The position numbers were made by a program, and so were the translations under genes. From contig PUPA01000217.1 of NCBI GenBank assembly GCA_003552885.1, forward strand, positions 1 to 27,055: a stretch of 27,055 nt of DNA, in the 5' to 3' direction. This DNA comes from Natrialbaceae archaeon (GTDB lineage: Archaea; Halobacteriota; Halobacteria; Halobacteriales; Natrialbaceae). The notes beneath the pieces are model-generated. The model searched no databases. It saw nothing but the letters and a program-made list of their open reading frames with translations, and was not told where the DNA came from. This document shows, piece by piece, positions 13,165 through 21,931 of the stretch (positions within the stretch are counted from its first letter, which is position 1; every line of letters begins with the position of its first letter).

Positions 13165-13749
13165 TCATGCCTCGGGCCGGCCGAACACCGCGAGTGCCAG
13201 CTCGGCGTGCTCGCGGATCGTCGGATCGGCGGCCGACAGCCCCTCGAGGGTCTCCGTCGGATCCTCGTCGAAGGCGGCGGATCGGTGTCTGAGCACCGCC
13301 AGCAGCGTCCCGATCGAGTCGGCCTCCGCGGTCGGATCGGTCTCGAAGCCGTCGTCGACGGCCTCGAGGACCCAGCGGGGCCGTGAGTCGGCGACGTGGG
13401 TCAGACACCGTAACGCGGCCGTGGTTTCGGCGTCCGATCGCTCGCGAACGTGTTCGAGGACGGCGTCGACCGCCGGCACGACGTCCGCCGGCGTCACGGC
13501 CGCGAGCTCGGCCAGACACTCGAGGACGACCGCGTCACAGTCGGCGTCGGGATCCTCGAGCAGCTCGCGTAGCTTCGGCACGGTCGGTGCACACCGCTCG
13601 GGGTCCTCCTCGAGGGTCGCCCGGACCGCCCGTAGCGCCTCGCGTCTGCGTTCGGCCTCCTCCGCGTCCAGCCCGACGAGCGTCCCGGTGAGGTCGAAGC
13701 CGTCGCTCGTCGGGGCCGGCTCGTCGGCTCGGCTCCCGTCCCCCTGCAT
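13165..13749 (-). CDS. HEAT-like helical repeat protein of unknown function
   Basis: This 194-residue acidic protein is built of paired amphipathic helices resembling HEAT/armadillo repeats (for example VPKLRELLEDPDADCDAVVLECLAELAAV, PAVDAVLEHVRERSDAETTAALRCLTHVAD, and a last IREHAELALAVFGRPEA), so a protein-binding scaffold is likely. No catalytic motif is visible. It lies 115 bases after the stop of spoVR on the same strand but has its own clear TATA box (13775-13784), so it can be expressed alone as well as by read-through from the prkA operon. It converges on mgtE. The ATG at 13749 fits the promoter spacing of 26-35 bases. Confidence 0.72.
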   Translation of the reverse strand: MQGDGSRADEPAPTSDGFDLTGTLVGLDAEEAERRREALRAVRATLEEDPERCAPTVPKLRELLEDPDADCDAVVLECLAELAAVTPADVVPAVDAVLEHVRERSDAETTAALRCLTHVADSRPRWVLEAVDDGFETDPTAEADSIGTLLAVLRHRSAAFDEDPTETLEGLSAADPTIREHAELALAVFGRPEA

Positions 13750-13774
13750 CCGGATCCACGGTTACCGATCGGAC

Positions 13775-13784
13775 GTATAAAAAC
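13775..13784 (-). promoter_or_regulatory. TATA box of the HEAT-like gene
   Basis: On the - strand the sequence is gtttttatac, located 26-35 bases before the ATG at 13749. It gives the gene a promoter separate from the upstream spoVR operon. Confidence 0.65.
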
Positions 13785-13864
13785 TTCGATCGTTCGTCGT
13801 CGGGCGACTGTCCGCCGGGCCGTGAGATCGGCCCACGGCGGCGCCCGGCCGCGGCGGGCCCGGG

Positions 13865-15877
13865 TCAGGCCAGCCACTCCTCGGGTTTGGTGTCGTAGTC
13901 GACGTCGTCGGCGGCGAGCCCCTCGACTTCCTCCCAGGGGACGTCCTCGACGACGACCTCCTCGCCGTCGTACCGGAGCCGTTTGCCCCGCTCTTCGGCC
14001 TCTGGCTCGCGGTTTTGACGTCTGGCCACCTCGACGTCGTGGTCGTCGACCTCGGGGACGATCGTCAGCAGGTTCACCGGCCGGCCCCAGAGCTCGAACA
14101 CCCGTTCTAGGGTCGCCGCGGCCTGCTCTAGGTCGAGGGCGACGCCGTTGTACTGGTGGCCGAGCAACAGCTCGCCGGCGTTGTTGTAGTTGCCGTCGTA
14201 GACGGCGATCGTCGGCTTCCCGAAGTTGGTAAACTGGAGGAGGAGCTTCCGTTTGACGTCCGCGGGGTCGGTACTCGAGACGTGGTACTGGCCGGTCGCC
14301 CGGGAGTACTCGTAGGCGAAGAAGTCGTTCTCCGCGACGAACTCGTCGGTGAGGAACTGATCGAGGAAGGTGACGTCGTTGTGACTCTCCCGGACGTCGA
14401 ACAGCCGGTCCCAGCCGGCGGTGTACTCGACGTCGGCGAGGGCCTCCTCGACCGAGCCGTAGCGGGCGTCGTCGAAGAGGTACCGGCCGATCCGCTCCAG
14501 CTCGCTCTGGCTCACCCGTCGGAGAAAGCCTCGGTGTTGGGGCCTCACGAGCGAGTAGTTCCGGCGGGCGAGCCCCTCGTAGGTGAGCAGTTTCCAGGGG
14601 TAGCGTTCCGCGTCGACCTCGCCGTCCCGGGCCGCCGCCACGGCCTCCCCGTCGATCCACCGGTCGGGCAGCGCCGCGACGGCGTCCAGGTCGTCCGCCG
14701 GGAGCGCCGAGAGCGCCTCGGGGGGGTCGAGGTGCTCTATGACCGCTCCGAAGTCGACGACCTCCTCGAGGTTGCGCCAGCTGATCCCCTCGACGCGGAG
14801 CAGCCGCTCTATGACCTCCCGGCGATTTGTGACGTTTTCGACGTACTCCCAGAGGGCGAGCCCCAGGCTGTAGGGGTTGAGCCCACCGGAGCCGAGCACC
14901 TTCGACATGTGGTCGGCGTAGGTCAGAAACTCGTCGTCGTCGGCGAACCCCTCGTCGGCCATCATCGTCGACTCCCAGTAGCTGGCCCACCCCTCGTTCA
15001 TCACCTTCGTCATCTTCTGGGGGGCGAAGTAGTACGCCTCCGTCCGCAGCATGTCGAGGACGTCCCGTTGCCACTCGGCCATCTCGACGGCCTTGCCGGC
15101 CTCCTCGTCGTAGGCTTTGCCGTGCTCTCTGAGGAAACCGAGCAGGTCCTTCTCGGGCTCGGCGGGGACGTTCGGCCGACCGTCGCCGTCCTCGAGCGTC
15201 GCCAGCCACTCGTCGTCGAACACCTCCTTTTGGACCTCATCGGAGAGTCCGAGGTCGTCGAGTTTCTCCGCCAGGTCGTCGTCGAGTTCCGTCTCGCCAT
15301 CGAGGTCGAGCCGACGGCTGAACACCCGGTGTTGATCGATGTTGTCCTCGAGGCTGAGACAGTGGTCGATCCACCGCTCGACGTCGGCGCGGTCGATCTC
15401 CGGGTCGGCCATGTACTCTCCGATCGCTCGTGCGTGGCGCTCGAGGGTCGCCGCCGCCTCGACGGCGCCGGCGTCCTCGCGGGCGCCGGTGAACAGCCCG
15501 AACCACTCGTTTCTCGCGAAGAAGTCGGCGTGGGCCTCGACGTGGGTGATGACGGCTTTCTGATCGGCCGCGGTGTTCGACTCCTGGAGGAACGCGTGGG
15601 ACGGGTTGTCGTTGTTGACGATCTCGAACGCCTTCCCGCCGGTGTACCGGTCCTGTTTCTGCTGGCGATCGTACCCCATCCCCCACCGCCAGTGGGGGTA
15701 TCGCGACTGGAAGCCGCCGTAGGCGATCAGCTCGTTCATCTCGTCGTGGTCGACGATCCAGTAGTTGACCGGGTACGGCTCGAGGCCGAGCCGTTCGGCC
15801 AGCTCGCGGGCTCGTGCGACCGGCTCCTCCAGCTCGTCGGCGATGCGTTGTTTGTGATAGCGCGCCGTGTCACTCAT
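13865..15877 (-). CDS. SpoVR family protein
   Basis: This 670-residue protein shows the SpoVR hallmarks: an N-terminal YPVNYWIVDHDEMNELIAYGGF, then YPHWRWGMGYDR, KAFEIVNNDNPSHAFLQESNT, KAVITHVEAHADFFARNEWF, and the central KMTKVMNEGWASYWESTMM and GGLNPYSLGLALWEYVENV. The C-terminal third contains the strand-rich RKLLLQFTNFGKPTIAVYDGNYNNAGELLLGHQYNG. In Bacillus subtilis SpoVR takes part in spore-cortex formation; the E. coli homologue is YcgB, and the biochemical function is not known. Archaea do not sporulate, so the role here is probably a stress or stationary-phase one shared with PrkA and YeaH. It lies 61 bases after yeaH and is the last gene of the four-gene operon. The length is somewhat above the usual ~500 because of extra acidic segments. 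Confidence 0.93.
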   Translation of the reverse strand: MSDTARYHKQRIADELEEPVARARELAERLGLEPYPVNYWIVDHDEMNELIAYGGFQSRYPHWRWGMGYDRQQKQDRYTGGKAFEIVNNDNPSHAFLQESNTAADQKAVITHVEAHADFFARNEWFGLFTGAREDAGAVEAAATLERHARAIGEYMADPEIDRADVERWIDHCLSLEDNIDQHRVFSRRLDLDGETELDDDLAEKLDDLGLSDEVQKEVFDDEWLATLEDGDGRPNVPAEPEKDLLGFLREHGKAYDEEAGKAVEMAEWQRDVLDMLRTEAYYFAPQKMTKVMNEGWASYWESTMMADEGFADDDEFLTYADHMSKVLGSGGLNPYSLGLALWEYVENVTNRREVIERLLRVEGISWRNLEEVVDFGAVIEHLDPPEALSALPADDLDAVAALPDRWIDGEAVAAARDGEVDAERYPWKLLTYEGLARRNYSLVRPQHRGFLRRVSQSELERIGRYLFDDARYGSVEEALADVEYTAGWDRLFDVRESHNDVTFLDQFLTDEFVAENDFFAYEYSRATGQYHVSSTDPADVKRKLLLQFTNFGKPTIAVYDGNYNNAGELLLGHQYNGVALDLEQAAATLERVFELWGRPVNLLTIVPEVDDHDVEVARRQNREPEAEERGKRLRYDGEEVVVEDVPWEEVEGLAADDVDYDTKPEEWLA

Positions 15878-15938
15878 GGCTCTTCTCCGTGGTGTATCCG
15901 TCCTCCGGGGCGGTCGTCGACCGTTCGGGCGATGGCGG

Positions 15939-17255
15939 TCATTCGTCGGCCCCCTCCGTGCTGAGTATCTCGTAGATCGCGTCGGTCACGTCCTCCTCGC
16001 TGTTGACGTACGCCACCGCGACGTCGTCGTCCCCGCCGAACCGTCGTTCCAGCTCCTCGGCGTGGGTCGCGTTGATCGCGTTACCCGAAGGCTGGGTCTC
16101 GACGTAGGCGTGGAGGTTCGCCGGGATCTCCTCGATCAGCGGGATCACCCGTTTTTCGGTGTCGTTGCTCGAGTTCTCCGAGTCGCCGGCGGCGAAGACG
16201 TACCGGTTCCACTCGCTCCAGGGGTACTCCTCTAGGATCTCGACGGCGAGCTCGTATGCGCTCGAGATCCGCGTCCCGCCGCCGCTGCGGATGCCGAAGA
16301 ACTCCCCGCGCTCGACCTCCCAGGCGTCGGCGTCGTGGGCAACGTACCGGAACTCGGCGTTGTCGTACTTCCCCTGGAGGTACCAGTCGAGCGGGGTGAA
16401 CGTCCGTTCGACCAGCTCGCGTTTCTTCTCGCGCATCGAGCCCGAGACGTCCCGGATGTTGACGACGACGACGTTCTTCTCCCGTTCCTCGACGATCTCC
16501 GGGTAACGGTAGCGTTCGTCCTCCCGACGGAAGGGGACGTGGCCGATCCCCTCCCGGCGGATCCGTGCGCCGACGCTCTCGCGTTCGACGTTCTCCTCGA
16601 CCGCCTCGATCGAGGGCCACCGGCCGTGGTCGGCTTCCGTCTCGGCGTACAGCTCCTCGACGGCGGCCATCGAGACCGGCATGCTCTCCCCGCGGGCGTA
16701 CTCGAACACCTCCCTCGGGGCGATCCCCTCGACCTTACAGACCTCCGCGAGGAACGTCTCGTCGAACTCCATCGCGAGTTTTCGCTTCAGCCCCTCTTTG
16801 AACATCCGCTCGAAGTCGAGGGTGCTGTCCGGGCCGGACCGCGTCAGGTCGGTGAACGGCCCCTCTTTCTCCTCGATCACCCGCTTGCCCTTCGGCTCGA
16901 GGTCGAGTCCGAGCTCCTCGTCGAGCTCCCTGGCGAACTCCTCGGGGTCCATCTCGTAGTACTCGTGTTCGCCACCCTCCTCGCCGGGCTCGTCGCCGTC
17001 GCCGTCGTCGCCCGGCTGTGGCTGGGGCTGGCCGACCGGCTGGCCGACGTCCGGGGTTCCGCCGTCGCCCTGGCCGACCCCGCCCCGGTCGCGTCGGTCG
17101 TACTCGAACTCCGGCAGGGAGACGATCTTGACCGGGATCTCGATCCCGTCGGGGCGGCTCCCGCCGAGGTCGCCGTATCTGATGAAGTCGGCCAGATCCT
17201 GCCGTCGGGCCTCGCCGACCTCCCTGAACCGTTCGACGTCGTCTCTCAGTCCCAT
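15939..17255 (-). CDS. yeaH: YeaH/YhbH family protein (DUF444, von Willebrand-like metal site)
   Basis: This 438-residue protein belongs to the UPF0229/DUF444 family. It has an N-terminal helical domain with an RYGDLGGSRPDGIEIPVKIVSLPEFEY segment. A Gly/Pro/Asp-rich linker follows (about 58-98), and then a C-terminal von Willebrand A-like fold with an apparently complete MIDAS metal site: D269-x-S271-x-S273 in NIRDVSGSM, T328 in GGGTRISSAYELA and D358 in FAAGDSENSSND. YeaH is a partner of the YeaG (PrkA) kinase in enterobacteria and is linked to the nitrogen-starvation and stationary-phase response; its biochemical role is unclear. The ATG at 17255 overlaps the prkA2 stop by 10 bases and is preferred to the upstream ATG at 17393, which would extend into the kinase gene in a different frame. 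Confidence 0.92.
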   Translation of the reverse strand: MGLRDDVERFREVGEARRQDLADFIRYGDLGGSRPDGIEIPVKIVSLPEFEYDRRDRGGVGQGDGGTPDVGQPVGQPQPQPGDDGDGDEPGEEGGEHEYYEMDPEEFARELDEELGLDLEPKGKRVIEEKEGPFTDLTRSGPDSTLDFERMFKEGLKRKLAMEFDETFLAEVCKVEGIAPREVFEYARGESMPVSMAAVEELYAETEADHGRWPSIEAVEENVERESVGARIRREGIGHVPFRREDERYRYPEIVEEREKNVVVVNIRDVSGSMREKKRELVERTFTPLDWYLQGKYDNAEFRYVAHDADAWEVERGEFFGIRSGGGTRISSAYELAVEILEEYPWSEWNRYVFAAGDSENSSNDTEKRVIPLIEEIPANLHAYVETQPSGNAINATHAEELERRFGGDDDVAVAYVNSEEDVTDAIYEILSTEGADE

Positions 17256-19531
17256 CTGTAGTTCACCTGTCCCATGACGTGTCTGCCGGTTAGCTCCGCG
17301 GACGCCCGCGAGTAGCCGAACTCCTCGACCAGCGTCCCGATCGCCGCCTCCTTCACCGCCTCGGTCTCCGTCCCGCTCGGAGGGTCGTCCCACTGGCGGG
17401 GGTCGAAGTCCTCGAACGTCCGGCGGACGTCCTCCCAGTCGTTGCTCTCGAGGACGGCCTTGATCACCGGAATCGCCCCGAGGTCGACGTCGGCGACGCT
17501 GAAGTCCTCGTCCCGGCGCTCCCAGGCGTGGCGGTTCAACGCGGTGATCACCTTCTCCCGGCGGAACGTCCGGACGCGCTCGCCCGGCCGATCACCCCGG
17601 TAGGCGTCCTCGGTGAACCGCCCAAGGGACTCGACTTCGAACAGCTTCATCTTCAGCGGATCGGGCCCGATCGCCTCCCCGCGGTCGTTCCGGAGGCTCT
17701 CGCCGGTCTCCCAGGCGTAGACGTGCTCTACGTACTCGGCGACCGTGTCCTCGTCGACCCGTCTGGCGTGCATGATGGCGTCGATGAGGTCGGCCTCCTG
17801 TCGGTCGAAGATCGCGTTTTTCACGGGCACGACGCGGTTTTCGAACTCCGACCGTTCGGCCGTCGAGAAGACCGGCGCGTCGGCCAGCCCGTCGGCCATC
17901 GCGTTGAGCACGTCCCGGGGCATGATCACGTCCTCGACGGGCAACTCGGGGTGGTGGCGGTCCCGCTCGGTCTGGAGCAGGTCGGCCAGCGTGTCCCGGG
18001 TGAACGTCACCGGAATGCCGGCCTCGCCGTCGGCGGCGGCGTCGTCGAACTCGAACTCGGATTTCTCGATCCGGCTGTCGCCGTCGAGCAGGTAGCCCCG
18101 ATCGAAGATCGACGCCTTGTCGACGAGGTCGAGTCCGGAGGGCAGGTCGCCCTCGTCCAGCCGGGTGACGACGGCGTACAGCGCGGCCGCCTCGATCGCG
18201 TGGGGGGCGAACTCCCGCTCGCTCGTCGTCCGATCGGCGTCCCGGACCGTCACCGTCACCGGCTCGCGGATCCGCGCTTCCAGCTCCTCGTACCTCTCGG
18301 CGTCCCAGACGGCCGTTTCGCCGGTCAGCTCCCGGCGGATCAGCTCGGCTTCGAGGCTGAGGTTGGTGAGGTAGCCGAACTCGTGTTTGTCCAGGCGGCG
18401 TTTGAGCGCCTTCAGCGGGTCCGTCCCGTTGCGCTCGGCGTGCTGGTTCAGCTGGGCCTCGAGATCGGGGTTAGAGATGATCAACAGCTGGGTGTCGACG
18501 TCCATCCCGATCCCCTTATCCAGCTTGACCGACCGCTCGTCGGGGACGTTGAGCAGCTTCCGGAGCAAGTCGGCGTGCTGGGCGGCGTCCTCGACGATCG
18601 TCAGCCCGCCGTTGCCCTGGGAGAGCGCGCCGTCGTAGGAGAACGCCTGGGGGTTCTTCCGGCCGCGGGAGTCCAGTTCCTGGAGCATCCCGTGCATCCA
18701 GGAGCCGACCAGCCGCTCTTTGGGCGAGCCGTCGTCCTCGCTGTGGAGCACGCCGACCCCCCTGCCGACGTCGACGACGTAGTTTTTCACCCGGAGGTGA
18801 CGTTCGTCGACGATCGCAGAGAACAGCCCCTCCCGGCCCTGCCGGCGGTATCGCTCCTCTAGGAACTCGTAGGCCTCCCGGGAGAACGGATCGAGCTCGA
18901 CGTCGACGTCGATCGGGACGTGGTCGTCGAGTTCGTCGTTCAGCGCCGCCACCAGCTCCTCGCGGACCTCCTCGGGGAACACCGAGAGCGGGTGGCTCTG
19001 GACGGGGCTCTCGTACCAGTGTTCGTCGTCTCCGACGGTCGGATCGCCGCCGTAGCTCAGGCCGCGGTCGTCGCCCGCGGCCGCCCGGACGTTCCACTCG
19101 ACGGTGTACCGCCGGCCGGCCGGGCTCTTCGAGTACTCCCGGAGGCCGTTGACCAGACACCGTTTGAGCTCGGACTTGCCCGTCGCGGTCGGCCCCTCGA
19201 ACCAGACGATCTTCTCGTCTTTGCCCCGGCGCGTGGCGATCGACCGGAGGTCGTCGACGAAGGCGTTGAGCGTCTCGGTGTTGCCGAGGACGGCGTGCTC
19301 GCCGCCGTTGTACGGGTCGTCGAAAAACCGGTACCGGCGTTTTCGCTCGCCCTCCTCGACCACCTCGCGGGTGCCAGCCGCCTCGATCGCCTCGAGGAGG
19401 TACTTCGCGGCGTGGGCGGCCAGCCCCGGCTCCTCGAACAGCCGGTCGACGTACGCCGCGAGGCTCATCGGCTCCTCGTAGGTCTCCTCCAGGCGGTCGT
19501 CGGCGACGCCGACGTACTCGTCTCCGGTCAT
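17246..19531 (-). CDS. prkA: PrkA family serine protein kinase, second paralogue
   Basis: This 761-residue protein has the PrkA architecture: an N-terminal AAA+-like domain with Walker A GPTATGKS (113-120), a sensor-like region IDTQ-type LIISNPDLEAQLN, and a C-terminal domain with the PrkA-type helical segments (ETGESLRNDRGEAIGPDPLKMKLFE, then the terminal SAELTGRHVMGQVNYRW). PrkA/YeaG proteins are reported to phosphorylate on serine and to act with YeaH in stress and starvation signalling. The first ATG (19531) shares one base with the stop of the upstream paralogue (TGATG); a GTG at 19534 would add a methionine. The sequence differs substantially from the first paralogue, including in the central region, so the two are not a recent duplication. 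They may form a hetero-oligomer. Confidence 0.93.
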   Translation of the reverse strand: MTGDEYVGVADDRLEETYEEPMSLAAYVDRLFEEPGLAAHAAKYLLEAIEAAGTREVVEEGERKRRYRFFDDPYNGGEHAVLGNTETLNAFVDDLRSIATRRGKDEKIVWFEGPTATGKSELKRCLVNGLREYSKSPAGRRYTVEWNVRAAAGDDRGLSYGGDPTVGDDEHWYESPVQSHPLSVFPEEVREELVAALNDELDDHVPIDVDVELDPFSREAYEFLEERYRRQGREGLFSAIVDERHLRVKNYVVDVGRGVGVLHSEDDGSPKERLVGSWMHGMLQELDSRGRKNPQAFSYDGALSQGNGGLTIVEDAAQHADLLRKLLNVPDERSVKLDKGIGMDVDTQLLIISNPDLEAQLNQHAERNGTDPLKALKRRLDKHEFGYLTNLSLEAELIRRELTGETAVWDAERYEELEARIREPVTVTVRDADRTTSEREFAPHAIEAAALYAVVTRLDEGDLPSGLDLVDKASIFDRGYLLDGDSRIEKSEFEFDDAAADGEAGIPVTFTRDTLADLLQTERDRHHPELPVEDVIMPRDVLNAMADGLADAPVFSTAERSEFENRVVPVKNAIFDRQEADLIDAIMHARRVDEDTVAEYVEHVYAWETGESLRNDRGEAIGPDPLKMKLFEVESLGRFTEDAYRGDRPGERVRTFRREKVITALNRHAWERRDEDFSVADVDLGAIPVIKAVLESNDWEDVRRTFEDFDPRQWDDPPSGTETEAVKEAAIGTLVEEFGYSRASAELTGRHVMGQVNYRWD

Positions 19532-21600
19532 CACTCGATCTCGGCTTTGGCGACCTCCGCGCCGGCGAACTCGAGGACCTCCTTGGCGCCCGCCTCGGAG
19601 TACCCCTGCTCGATCAACGCGTCGATCCAGGAGCCACGCTCGTCGTCGTCGACCTCCCCGGCGCTGACCAGCGCGGAGAAGTTGATGTTGTGTTTCTTAT
19701 CCTCCCAGAGTTTCCGCTCTAGAGCCCGCCGCAGGCGCTCGTTGTCCTGTGGGTCGAACGCCTCGCCCTCCCGGGCCCGCCGGGAGACCCAGTTCGACAC
19801 CTCCTGGCGGAAGTCGTCCTTGCGGTCCTCGGGGACGTCGAGTTTCTCCTCGACGCTCCGGAGGAACGTCTCGTCGGGCTCCTGTTCGCGGCCGGTCAGC
19901 TCGTCTTCGATCGTGTCGTCGTCGATGTAGGCCATCACGTGGTCCATGTACTTCTCGCCCTGGCGGCGGATCTCCTCGATGTCGTAGGCCAGCGCGTGGC
20001 GGACGTCCTCGATCGCCCGCTCGCGGTACTCCTCCCGGACGGTCTCGAGATAGCGGTAGTACCGCTCGAAGTTCTCCTCGGGGATCGAGCCGTGGTGTTC
20101 TAGGTTCTCCTCGAAGAAGTTGAACACCGTAAGCGGCGAGAGGAAGCCCCGACCCCGGTGTTTGGAGTCCATGATCGCCTCGGCGATCTCGTCGCCGATA
20201 AACCGCGGGGAGACGCCGATCATCCCCTCGCCGATCTCGGCTTTCGCGGCCGCCTCCTCCCGGAGTTTCCTGACGTCCAGATCCTCGAGCTCGTCGACCT
20301 CGCCGTTGTACGCTTTCGCCTTCGCGAGCAGGTCGATCGTCTCGGTGTCCGGCTCCTCGATCCGGGTGAGCACGCCGAAGAGTCCGGCCATCTCCAAGGT
20401 GTGTGGCTCGACGTCGATGTCCGGGACGTCGGCGTTCGTCAACATCTTCCGGTAGATCGAGGCCTCGTCCTCGTAGCTGAGGACGTACGGGAAGTCGATC
20501 CGCTTCGTGCGGTCGTTGAACGCCTCCATCTTCTCGTCGCCTTTCTTGTCTTTGTACTCGGGCATGTTCGTCCGCCCGACGATCACCTGGTCGATGTCGA
20601 TCCGGGGGTTGTTCTTCGGTTTGATCGTCTGTTCTTGGGTGGCGTGGAGGAAGTCATAGAGGAACTCCCGCTGAAGTTTGAGCAGCTCCTCCCCGGAGAA
20701 CACGCCGCGGTTTGCGTTACAGAACGCCCCGGAGTAGTCGAACGCCCGCGGGTCGCTCTCCCCGTAGACGGCGATCTTCGAGTAGTTGACGTCGCCGGTC
20801 AGCTCGGTCTCGTCCTGGTTTTTCTTGTCTTTGGGCTCGAACGTCTCCAGACACTGGCGTTTGTTCTCGTCGGCGATCAGCCGGACGATCTCGACGTGTG
20901 ACTCGAGGACGGCCTGGAGGTCGTCGTCGTAGTGGGCCAACAGCCGATCCATGTAGAGCTCGCTCTCCGGGTCGAGGCTCTGTTCGTTGCGGATCGTGTA
21001 CGGCGCGTCGAGCCGGTCGTTCAGGTCGTCGATCACCGACTGGCGCTGCTGGAGGGGGAGCAAGACGAGCGGATCCTGGTTCATCGGCGAGCGGACCGCG
21101 TCGTCGGCGGGGTCCTGGTCGTGGATGACCTCACAGAGGTTCGTCCAGCGGAAGGTGTACATCCGGCCCTCCTCTCGGAGGGTGTAGTCCTCGAAGTAGG
21201 TGCGCACCTGCCGGTCGAAGTGGGACTTCCCGGAGCCGACGGGGCCGAGCAGGAGCTTGATCCGGCGTTCGGGCCCGAGCCGTCTGGCGCCCGATTTCAC
21301 CTTGTTGACGAACTCGTGGATCGACTGGTGGATCACCGTCCCGTAGAAGGTGTTCTCCCCGTCGCCGAGGGGATCACGGCTCGCCAGGTGGTACTCGACG
21401 ACGCCCTCGGTCTCGTCGTAGCTCGTGCCGTAGTAGTCGAACATGTCCGCGACCCGCTGGTGGGCGTTGCGGGCGACGTTCGGATCCTCGTACAGCTCCC
21501 GGAGGTACCACTCGAAGGATCTGGTCTCCCGCAGGTCCGCGGGCATCGACTCCCTGTACTCGTTGCTGAGCGCCTCCAGCGTCTCGATATCACCGGTCAT
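19531..21600 (-). CDS. prkA: PrkA family serine protein kinase, first gene of the operon
   Basis: This 689-residue protein is the more canonical PrkA. It has the N-terminal SFEWYLRELYEDPNVARNAHQRVADMF, Walker A GPVGSGKS (119-126), TNLCEVIHDQDP, the segment AFDYSGAFCNANRGVFSGEELLKL, the VIVGRTNMPEYKDKKGDEKMEAFNDRTKRIDFPYVLSYEDEASIYRKML block, and the C-terminal HRGRGFLSPLTVFNFFEENL. In E. coli (YeaG) and B. subtilis the kinase is a stress/starvation-associated protein. The order prkA, prkA2, yeaH, spoVR with overlaps of 1 and 10 bases suggests tight co-expression. The leader upstream is long and contains a 10-bp hairpin. The start ATG at 21600 sits at the conserved N-terminus; no Shine-Dalgarno sequence is obvious. 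Confidence 0.94.
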   Translation of the reverse strand: MTGDIETLEALSNEYRESMPADLRETRSFEWYLRELYEDPNVARNAHQRVADMFDYYGTSYDETEGVVEYHLASRDPLGDGENTFYGTVIHQSIHEFVNKVKSGARRLGPERRIKLLLGPVGSGKSHFDRQVRTYFEDYTLREEGRMYTFRWTNLCEVIHDQDPADDAVRSPMNQDPLVLLPLQQRQSVIDDLNDRLDAPYTIRNEQSLDPESELYMDRLLAHYDDDLQAVLESHVEIVRLIADENKRQCLETFEPKDKKNQDETELTGDVNYSKIAVYGESDPRAFDYSGAFCNANRGVFSGEELLKLQREFLYDFLHATQEQTIKPKNNPRIDIDQVIVGRTNMPEYKDKKGDEKMEAFNDRTKRIDFPYVLSYEDEASIYRKMLTNADVPDIDVEPHTLEMAGLFGVLTRIEEPDTETIDLLAKAKAYNGEVDELEDLDVRKLREEAAAKAEIGEGMIGVSPRFIGDEIAEAIMDSKHRGRGFLSPLTVFNFFEENLEHHGSIPEENFERYYRYLETVREEYRERAIEDVRHALAYDIEEIRRQGEKYMDHVMAYIDDDTIEDELTGREQEPDETFLRSVEEKLDVPEDRKDDFRQEVSNWVSRRAREGEAFDPQDNERLRRALERKLWEDKKHNINFSALVSAGEVDDDERGSWIDALIEQGYSEAGAKEVLEFAGAEVAKAEIE

Positions 21601-21931
21601 GGTTTCTCACTTTCCCCGTGGCGTTCACTGTCGTCGGCACCCGCCTCGCGGTCGACGGAGCCGGGCTCTCGACGCGGGGAGAGCCCGGATCCGTTCGGGC
21701 GGCGACCTTTTCTGTCATCTGTGAACTCTCACCACTCCGGCCGGCTGACGGCCCGGTCGACACCTCGTGACGACCGCACGCCGGGGACGGGCGTGGAGCG
21801 GATCGGTCCGGCGGACGGATACCGATAGTATTTAATGAGTGAGTGATTTGTGCACTTAAATCTTGCCCCAAAAGATATTTACCAGGACGGACGTCACCTC
21901 TACCGGTCGTCACGAACGGGGCGGCCTCGCC
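21601..21931. other. 331-base spacer and putative leader upstream of the prkA operon
   Basis: No gene is recognised here. On the - strand the most promoter-like AT-rich boxes lie at about 21826-21888 (ttaaat near 21831-21836, tttaag near 21857-21862, and further A/T runs). That is 220-290 bases before the prkA start and implies an unusually long untranslated leader. A second A-rich run at 21709-21717 could give a shorter one. Between these and the gene lies a perfect 10-bp inverted repeat. The next gene upstream ends at 21932 on the same strand. Confidence 0.6.
21661..21688 (-). repeat. Perfect 10-bp inverted repeat (8-base loop) in the prkA leader
   Basis: The arms ccgggctctc (21661-21670) and gagagcccgg (21679-21688) pair perfectly around the loop gacgcggg, 61-88 bases before the prkA ATG. 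A stem this GC-rich would be very stable in RNA. It is not followed by a U-run on the - strand in the direction of transcription, so it looks more like a leader element or a protein-binding palindrome than a terminator of the upstream gene. Confidence 0.85.

Noticed and set aside
14156..15964. 602-codon + strand open frame antisense to spoVR
   Set aside because: It arises from high GC at third positions of the real gene; the protein has no family features.
17256..17393. N-terminal extension of YeaH from the ATG at 17393
   Set aside because: The added residues are Gly/Arg-rich and read through the prkA2 coding region in another frame; the family starts at MGLRDDVERF.
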